Shown here: in pieces, positions 59,834 to 64,000 of the stretch
How positions within the stretch are numbered: the stretch's first letter is position 1
Layout of the letters: each line of letters begins with the position of its first letter
Assembly (NCBI RefSeq): GCF_018494055.1
Contig: NZ_JABBFQ010000006.1
Location: 124,001 to 188,000 of the forward strand
Source: Rosenbergiella epipactidis
GTDB taxonomy: Bacteria; Pseudomonadota; Gammaproteobacteria; Enterobacterales; Enterobacteriaceae
Length of the DNA: 64,000 nt
Direction of reading: 5' to 3'
Notes under the pieces: model-generated
What the model was told of the DNA's origin: nothing
Seen by the model: the letters and a program-made list of their open reading frames with translations, nothing else
Databases searched by the model: none
Program-made: the position numbers and the translations under genes

Positions 59834-60160
59834 TTACAAGCACTTAGCGGGCTTTGGTAATCCCGCGATTTTGGTCGCTTGTTTTGCCGGTCCATCGGGA
59901 AAAAGGCGAAATAAATAACGGCTATTTCCTTTCTCTTCGCCGAACGTCTTCGCCATCGCTTTCACCAGCATTCGAATGGCGGGTGAGGTATTGAATTCAG
60001 TATAAAAATCTCTGACGAATAGGATCACTTGCCAATGTTCTGGCGTTAGCGTGATCTGTTCCTGCGCGGCGATGACTTCTGCCAATGCTTCACTCCAGTC
60101 ACTGCTCGTCTTAAGGTAACCTTGGTTATCTGTTTCTATTTCTTTATTGTCGAAAATCAT
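59834..60160 (-). CDS. tusE: Sulfur relay protein TusE
   Basis: 108 residues (E. coli 109), DsrC-like. TusE accepts persulfide sulfur from TusBCD and passes it to MnmA for 2-thiouridine at U34 of tRNAs. The active cysteine is the next-to-last residue in [36 protein letters not shown] is highly conserved. Start is uncertain by three codons: 60160 (MIFDNKE, as in E. coli) or 60169 (MLTMIF); the frame to 60199 is unlikely. Confidence 0.95.
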   Translation of the reverse strand: MIFDNKEIETDNQGYLKTSSDWSEALAEVIAAQEQITLTPEHWQVILFVRDFYTEFNTSPAIRMLVKAMAKTFGEEKGNSRYLFRLFPDGPAKQATKIAGLPKPAKCL

Positions 60161-60210
60161 CGTTAACATCTCATAAAACCCTAAACAGAATGGTATCAAG
60201 GTTTTTACCC

Positions 60211-60240
60211 AAAAAAATAGCCTTTATTTCTAAAGGCTAG
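60211..60240 (-). terminator. Terminator of yccA
   Basis: On the minus strand TAGCCTTTA / TAAAGGCTA with a 4-nt loop is followed by seven T residues. Confidence 0.9.
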
Positions 60241-60263
60241 ATTCTTGTCTGTGATGGCTTGGA

Positions 60264-60923
60264 TTAATCGTTGCGAGAAGCAAATCCTAGCAGGCTTAGT
60301 AAGCTCAAAAAGATATTGTAAATCGAGACATATAAGCTGACGGTGGCGCGAATATAATTCGTTTCACCACCCTGCACGATATTACTGGTCTCCCACAGAA
60401 TCGCAGCGGAAGAAAACAGGATAAACAGGACACTAATTGTCATTTGTAGAGCAGGGAGTTGCAGAAAAAGATTGGCGATGACAGCGACCAGCAGTACCAC
60501 AAAGCCGGTCATTAACATACCATTTAAAAATGACATATCACGGCGTGTCGTCAGCACATAGGCCGAACAGCAGAAAAAGACCAAGGCGGTGCCGGCTAAC
60601 GCGAAGGCTATGGTCTCGCCCATACCGGTACTTAAATACCGACTCAGGATAGGTCCTAAGCAATAGCCTAGAAATCCAGTAAAGGCGAAAGCGGCCAAAA
60701 TACCGATGGGCCGATCAGCGAGACGATGAGTCAGAAACATTAAGCCGTAAAACCCTACCAAGGTCAGAATGAAGCCGGGGGCTGGTAGGCTGAAAACAAT
60801 ACTGGCGGTGGCGGTCATAGCAGAGAAGGCGAGGGTTAACCCCAATAAGAAGTAGGTATTTCGTAAAACCTGATGTGAGGCCAATACTTGGCTTTGGCTG
60901 CGAGCAGTAATGATTTTTTCCAT
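60264..60923 (-). CDS. yccA: YccA, Bax1-I family modulator of FtsH
   Basis: 219 residues, equal to E. coli YccA, with seven membrane helices. It is a TMBIM/UPF0005 (Bax inhibitor-1-like) protein that interacts with the FtsH-HflKC protease and protects SecY when secretion is jammed. VLRNTYFLLGLTLAFSAMTA, FCCSAYVLTTRRDMSFLNGML and GGETNYIRATVSLYVSIYNIF are strongly conserved. GGGATC precedes the ATG. It is followed by a strong terminator. Confidence 0.96.
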   Translation of the reverse strand: MEKIITARSQSQVLASHQVLRNTYFLLGLTLAFSAMTATASIVFSLPAPGFILTLVGFYGLMFLTHRLADRPIGILAAFAFTGFLGYCLGPILSRYLSTGMGETIAFALAGTALVFFCCSAYVLTTRRDMSFLNGMLMTGFVVLLVAVIANLFLQLPALQMTISVLFILFSSAAILWETSNIVQGGETNYIRATVSLYVSIYNIFLSLLSLLGFASRND

Positions 60924-61097
60924 GATGATCCCTTTTATTATTTTTTACTCGCACAAATTAATCTACACGCCGCGAGGATTGAAGGGGGTTTACCCATCTT
61001 TACCTCCCCTCTACGGGGTTAAAAGCGGTTTTTTGCCTGTTTTATCGTCATAAAAATAGTTTTTGTTTGTTTTTCAAGCGAACGGTGCATTTCACTA

Positions 61098-61133
61098 TTT
61101 ACAATGTATAGGGGAGTGTTTATAGTGCGCCTC
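61098..61133 (+). promoter_or_regulatory. Promoter of the tRNA-Ser gene
   Basis: TTTACA (61098) - 17 nt - TATAGT (61121) is followed by the GC-rich discriminator GCGCCTC, the arrangement of stringently controlled stable-RNA promoters. The mature tRNA begins 13 nt after the -10 box. The other part of the 215-bp gap to yccA shows no gene. Confidence 0.8.
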
Positions 61134-61138
61134 ATTGC

Positions 61139-61226
61139 GGAGGGGTGGCCGAGCGGCTGAAGGCAGCGGTCTTGAAAACCGCCGATGGGCAACCATCCGA
61201 GAGTTCGAATCTCTCCTCCTCCGCCA
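61139..61226 (+). tRNA. serT: tRNA-Ser (anticodon UGA)
   Basis: An 88-nt class II tRNA with encoded CCA. The acceptor stem GGAGGGG pairs with CTCCTCC (one G-T), the D arm is GGCCGAGCGGCTGAAGGC, the anticodon loop CTTGAAAA carries TGA, a long variable arm (GATGGGCAACCATC) follows and the T loop is GTTCGAATC. The Ser(UGA) isoacceptor and its position next to yccA equal serT of E. coli. Confidence 0.97.
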
Positions 61227-61235
61227 CTCTTTAAG

Positions 61236-61259
61236 AAACCAGCCTACGGCTGGTTTTTT
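61236..61259 (+). terminator. Terminator of tRNA-Ser
   Basis: AAACCAGCC-TAC-GGCTGGTTT followed by TTT, 9 nt after the tRNA 3' end. Confidence 0.9.
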
Positions 61260-61400
61260 GCATTTCTGCTGTAGCCTATATTCTTCTCTACCTCTATCTG
61301 CCCGCTAACCACTGATACTGATGGAATAGGTCAGATCCACGGCAGGCCCTTTTTCTAGAGGGTATTTCAATTTGTTGTCTTTACTGTAAAAGGAGAGTCT

Positions 61401-62288
61401 GTGAAATCGCCTGTTGCGTTGAAGGTATCTCGGCAAGAAGCCACGTTAATCCTGATTACTATGTTATGGGGTGCGACATTTCTTATTGTCCATCACGCCA
61501 TGCAAATCGCCAGTCCCTTCTTTTTTGTTGGCGTGCGTTTTGCTGTTGCCGCACTACTGTTATCAGCGTTTTTTTGGCGAAGTCTAGCGGGTATTACGGT
61601 AAAAGACCTGCAAGCCGGGGCGCTGATTGGCTTATGCATCGCGATAGGCTATAGCTTCCAAACGTGGGGTATGCAGACCATTTCCAGTAGCCAATCGGCC
61701 TTTATGACCGCGATGTATGTTCCTTTGGTTCCTTTATTACAATGGGCCTTTCTCAAGCAGCCCCCACGGCTGATGTCTTGGTGTGGCATTATCTTAGCGT
61801 TCGTTGGCTTATTGTTATTGTCCGGTAACACCGGAGAGAGCAGCCAAGGGGTGGGAATTGGTGAGTACGTGACATTGCTCAGTACCTTAGCCATCGCTGG
61901 GGAGATTATTTTGATCAGTGGTTATGCTGGTCAGGTCGATACCAAACGGGTCACCATCATCCAGTTAGCTGCTGCCTCGTTATTCTCATTTTTATTTATG
62001 GTACCCGCGGGAGAAACAGTGAGTCATTTCTCACCAACGGTAATTCTTAGCGCAGCGGGATTAGGCTTGATGAGTGCCATTATCCAATTAACCATGAATT
62101 GGGCGCAACAAAGCATCTCACCGACGCGAGCAACGGTAATTTATGCGGGTGAACCGGTATGGGCTGGTATTGTGGGGCGAATTGCGGGCGAAATTTTACC
62201 GAGTTTAGCCTTACTCGGCGGGGTATTAATTGTGGCTGGGGTATTGGTCAGTGAGTTGAAAATTAAACGTCGATCTCAGCAAACCTGA
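61401..62288 (+). CDS. EamA/DMT-family transporter
   Basis: 295 residues with ten hydrophobic helices in two EamA repeats, the drug/metabolite transporter layout. ATLILITMLWGATFLIVHHAM and FVGVRFAVAALLL mark the first repeat, and RATVIYAGEPVWAGIVG with LALLGGVLIVAGVL the second. The start is GTG at 61401 with AGGAGAG at good spacing. The substrate cannot be told; metabolite or amino acid export is typical. It has no counterpart beside serT in E. coli. Confidence 0.88.
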   Translation: MKSPVALKVSRQEATLILITMLWGATFLIVHHAMQIASPFFFVGVRFAVAALLLSAFFWRSLAGITVKDLQAGALIGLCIAIGYSFQTWGMQTISSSQSAFMTAMYVPLVPLLQWAFLKQPPRLMSWCGIILAFVGLLLLSGNTGESSQGVGIGEYVTLLSTLAIAGEIILISGYAGQVDTKRVTIIQLAAASLFSFLFMVPAGETVSHFSPTVILSAAGLGLMSAIIQLTMNWAQQSISPTRATVIYAGEPVWAGIVGRIAGEILPSLALLGGVLIVAGVLVSELKIKRRSQQT

Positions 62289-62295
62289 TGGAAAA

Positions 62296-62317
62296 AGACG
62301 GGCCGTTCAGCCCGTCT
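62296..62317. terminator. Terminator between the EamA gene and cycA
   Basis: AGACGGGC-CGTTCA-GCCCGTCT; on the minus strand TTTTTCC follows, so it mainly serves cycA, and it can also stop the EamA transcript. Confidence 0.8.
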
Positions 62318-62326
62318 CCTGATGTC

Positions 62327-63721
62327 TTACGACTGAATCGATTTACGTTTGAAAAACCAACCAATGGCTAGCAATACAAACCACAGCGGTGTAACACTTA
62401 ACGCTTGACGTGTATCAGGCTGCAAGGTTAATAGCACGATGATAAAAGCGAAAAAGGCGAGTACTACCCAGCACATGACCACGCCACCAGGCATTTTAAA
62501 CGACGAATGCTGATGCTTCTCTGGGAACTTTTTGCGGTAGGCAAGATAAGAGCAGAGAATAATTGACCAAACGAACATGAAGAGGATGGCGGAAACAGTT
62601 GTGACCAGTGTGAAAACAGTCATTACGTTCGGGATAAGATAGATTAACGCCACGCCTAAAAATAGACATAAACACGAGAACAATAATCCATTCACTGGTA
62701 CCGAACGCTTAGAGAGTTTGCCAAACATATTCGATGCCACGCCCTGCTCTGATAAGCCGAACAGCATACGACTGGTTGAGAAAATACCACTGTTGGCGGA
62801 AGAGGCTGCCGAAGTGAGTACCACAAAGTTGACGATGCCTGCGGCGGCTGGCAGACCAATTAATACGAACATTGCAACAAAGGGACTGCGCGCGGGATCA
62901 ATTTCATTCCATGGCGTTACAGCCATGATCACACAGAGCGCTAATACGTAAAACATAATGATGCGCAGTGGGATGGAGTTGATAGCCTTAGGCAATACTT
63001 TTGCCGGGTTATGGGTTTCCGCGGCGGCTGTCCCCACCAATTCGATCCCCACAAAGGCAAAGACGGCAATTTGGAAACCGGCGAAGAAGCCAGACAGCCC
63101 CTTAGGAAACATGCCACCGTGAGACCAAATGTTGTTGAGTGACGCATAGGTGCCATTAGGCAGCGCATAATGCGACGCGACCAGCACAATACCGACCACA
63201 ATTAAACTGACAATGGCGACGATTTTAATAATCGCGAACCAGAACTCCATCTCACCGAATAATTTAACGGTGGCAATGTTGAGTATCAGGAAAGTGGCGA
63301 CGCAGAGTATCGCGCTGAGCCACACCGAGAACTCTGGAAACCAAAATTGGAAGTAGGCGCTGATGGCCACAATATCGGCGACACCGGTTACCACCCAACA
63401 GAACCAGTAAGTCCAGCCGGTAAAGTAGCCAGCCCATGGACCGAGGAGATCCGCTGCGAAATCGCTAAACGATTTATATTCCAAGTTAGCGAGTAATAAT
63501 TCACCCATTGCGCGCATAACAAAAAAGAGCATAAAGCCGATCAGCATATAAACAAAAATGATCGATGGGCCGGCAAGGCTAATCGTTTTGCCTGACCCCA
63601 TAAACAAGCCGGTTCCAATGGCCCCGCCAATGGCAATTAATTGAATATGCCGGTTGTGTAAACTGCGCTTAAGTGAACCCTCACCCGTATTGGGGTGCTG
63701 AGGATCGGAGAGATTCGTCAT
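62327..63721 (-). CDS. cycA: D-serine/D-alanine/glycine transporter CycA
   Basis: 464 residues, 12 membrane helices, amino acid-polyamine-organocation superfamily. HIQLIAIGGAIGTGLFMGSG, SFSDFAADLLGPWAGYFTGWTYW and SAASSANSGIFSTSRMLFG are nearly identical to E. coli CycA (470 aa). It imports glycine, D-alanine, D-serine and cycloserine by proton symport. A minus-strand AGGA lies 9 nt before the ATG. In E. coli cycA is far away, so its place here shows a different chromosomal order beyond the tRNA. Confidence 0.95.
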   Translation of the reverse strand: MTNLSDPQHPNTGEGSLKRSLHNRHIQLIAIGGAIGTGLFMGSGKTISLAGPSIIFVYMLIGFMLFFVMRAMGELLLANLEYKSFSDFAADLLGPWAGYFTGWTYWFCWVVTGVADIVAISAYFQFWFPEFSVWLSAILCVATFLILNIATVKLFGEMEFWFAIIKIVAIVSLIVVGIVLVASHYALPNGTYASLNNIWSHGGMFPKGLSGFFAGFQIAVFAFVGIELVGTAAAETHNPAKVLPKAINSIPLRIIMFYVLALCVIMAVTPWNEIDPARSPFVAMFVLIGLPAAAGIVNFVVLTSAASSANSGIFSTSRMLFGLSEQGVASNMFGKLSKRSVPVNGLLFSCLCLFLGVALIYLIPNVMTVFTLVTTVSAILFMFVWSIILCSYLAYRKKFPEKHQHSSFKMPGGVVMCWVVLAFFAFIIVLLTLQPDTRQALSVTPLWFVLLAIGWFFKRKSIQS

Positions 63722-63866
63722 GAAAAATTTCCTGTGATGATGATGGTCAATCGTTGTTGTTATTTTTAGAGCGTACTAAGGGTTTGTAACATACTCTACT
63801 TCGTTTTGAGAATAGGGGGGTGGGGGATTTGGTTCATATCAAGCTAAATAAATGAACAGCGGTGAA

Positions 63867-63887
63867 AATACCTCCTGAAACAGGAGG
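63867..63887 (-). terminator. Probable terminator of the right-edge gene
   Basis: CCTCCTG-TTT-CAGGAGG (minus strand) follows the stop of the gene at the window edge by about 10 nt and leads into TATTTTC. The T-run is short. Confidence 0.6.
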
Positions 63888-63897
63888 TCATCGTCGA

Positions 63898-64000
63898 TTA
63901 GGCAAGGTAAGCCGTTTTGATTTGTTGCAGGGTTGCAGAGAACTGAGCTTTATCTTCGCCGTCTTCTAAGGTCGCAAGTTGGCGTTCCATACGAAGAATT
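63898..64000 (-). CDS. C-terminus of an unidentified protein (partial)
   Basis: Only the last 33 codons are present, ending ..LQQIKTAYLA and then TAA. The segment MERQLATLEDGEDKAQF looks like two charged helices. I do not recognise the family from this fragment. The presence of a terminator hairpin after the stop supports it as a real gene. The intervening 176 bp before cycA has no other feature that I can name. Confidence 0.6.
   Translation of the reverse strand, partial: ILRMERQLATLEDGEDKAQFSATLQQIKTAYLA

Noticed and set aside
61139-61226. Genomic island inserted at tRNA-Ser
   Set aside because: No integrase, transposase or direct repeat of the tRNA 3' end was seen in the following 2.8 kb, so only a break in gene order is claimed.

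Overview
This is a chromosomal segment from a member of the Enterobacterales. It carries the order-typical MukF-MukE-MukB condensin, MatP, Rmf, SulA, Sxy, HspQ, PqiABC and an OmpF/OmpA porin set, in almost the gene order of Escherichia coli around minutes 20-22 (serS to the tRNA-Ser gene). Proteins are the same length as their E. coli counterparts to within a few residues but clearly diverged, and many E. coli genes are missing from the order (dmsABC, pflBA-focA, ycaP, ycaL, ycaQ, ycbJ, ssu, mgsA, yccTU, yccX, hya). This suggests a compact non-Escherichia relative, possibly near Erwiniaceae; I cannot fix the genus from the sequence. No prophage, insertion sequence, CRISPR array or rRNA was seen.

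Layout. 1-4.5 kb: end of serS, the MFS carrier ycaD, ycaO (minus) and serC. 4.5-11 kb: aroA, an orphan oligopeptide-binding protein, a small unknown gene (minus), cmk, rpsA and ihfB. 11-17.8 kb: comEC, then the envelope operon msbA-lpxK-ycaR-kdsB, with elyC (minus). 17.9-25.2 kb: the overlapping cmoM-mukF-mukE-mukB operon. 25.3-28.5 kb: ldtD, mepK and gloC. 28.5-33.9 kb (minus): aspC, ompF, asnS, pncB. 34.1-39.7 kb: pepN, pyrD, zapC and ycbX (minus). 39.8-47.7 kb: rlmL-uup, pqiABC and rmf. 47.7-52.6 kb: fabA and lonH (minus), matP, ompA and sulA (minus). 52.8-61 kb: sxy, yccFS (minus), helD, then hspQ, rlmI, tusE and yccA (minus). 61.1-64 kb: tRNA-Ser(UGA), an EamA transporter, cycA (minus) and the 3' end of an unidentified gene.

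Functions cluster around the envelope (lipid A flipping and phosphorylation, KDO activation, 3-3 peptidoglycan crosslinks made and cut, porins, PqiABC lipid transport), chromosome organisation (MukBEF, MatP, IHF, ZapC, SulA), translation (S1, Rmf, AsnRS, RlmL, RlmI, Uup, CmoM, TusE) and core metabolism (SerC, AroA, AspC, PyrD, PncB, Cmk, FabA). Several control sites can be read directly: a LexA box at sulA, a perfect FabR palindrome at fabA, an OmpR-like site at ompF, the ompA promoter and MicA target, a pyrD leader with a C-run able to pair with its ribosome-binding site, and a CRP-like site between pncB and pepN.

The most novel-looking item is the rmf leader. A near-perfect 15-bp hairpin hides an exceptionally strong Shine-Dalgarno sequence, its other arm resembles the 3' end of 16S rRNA, and the exposed product would be an 18-codon upstream ORF that overlaps the rmf start codon by 4 nt. 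The rest of the window is mainly well-known core enterobacterial sequence.
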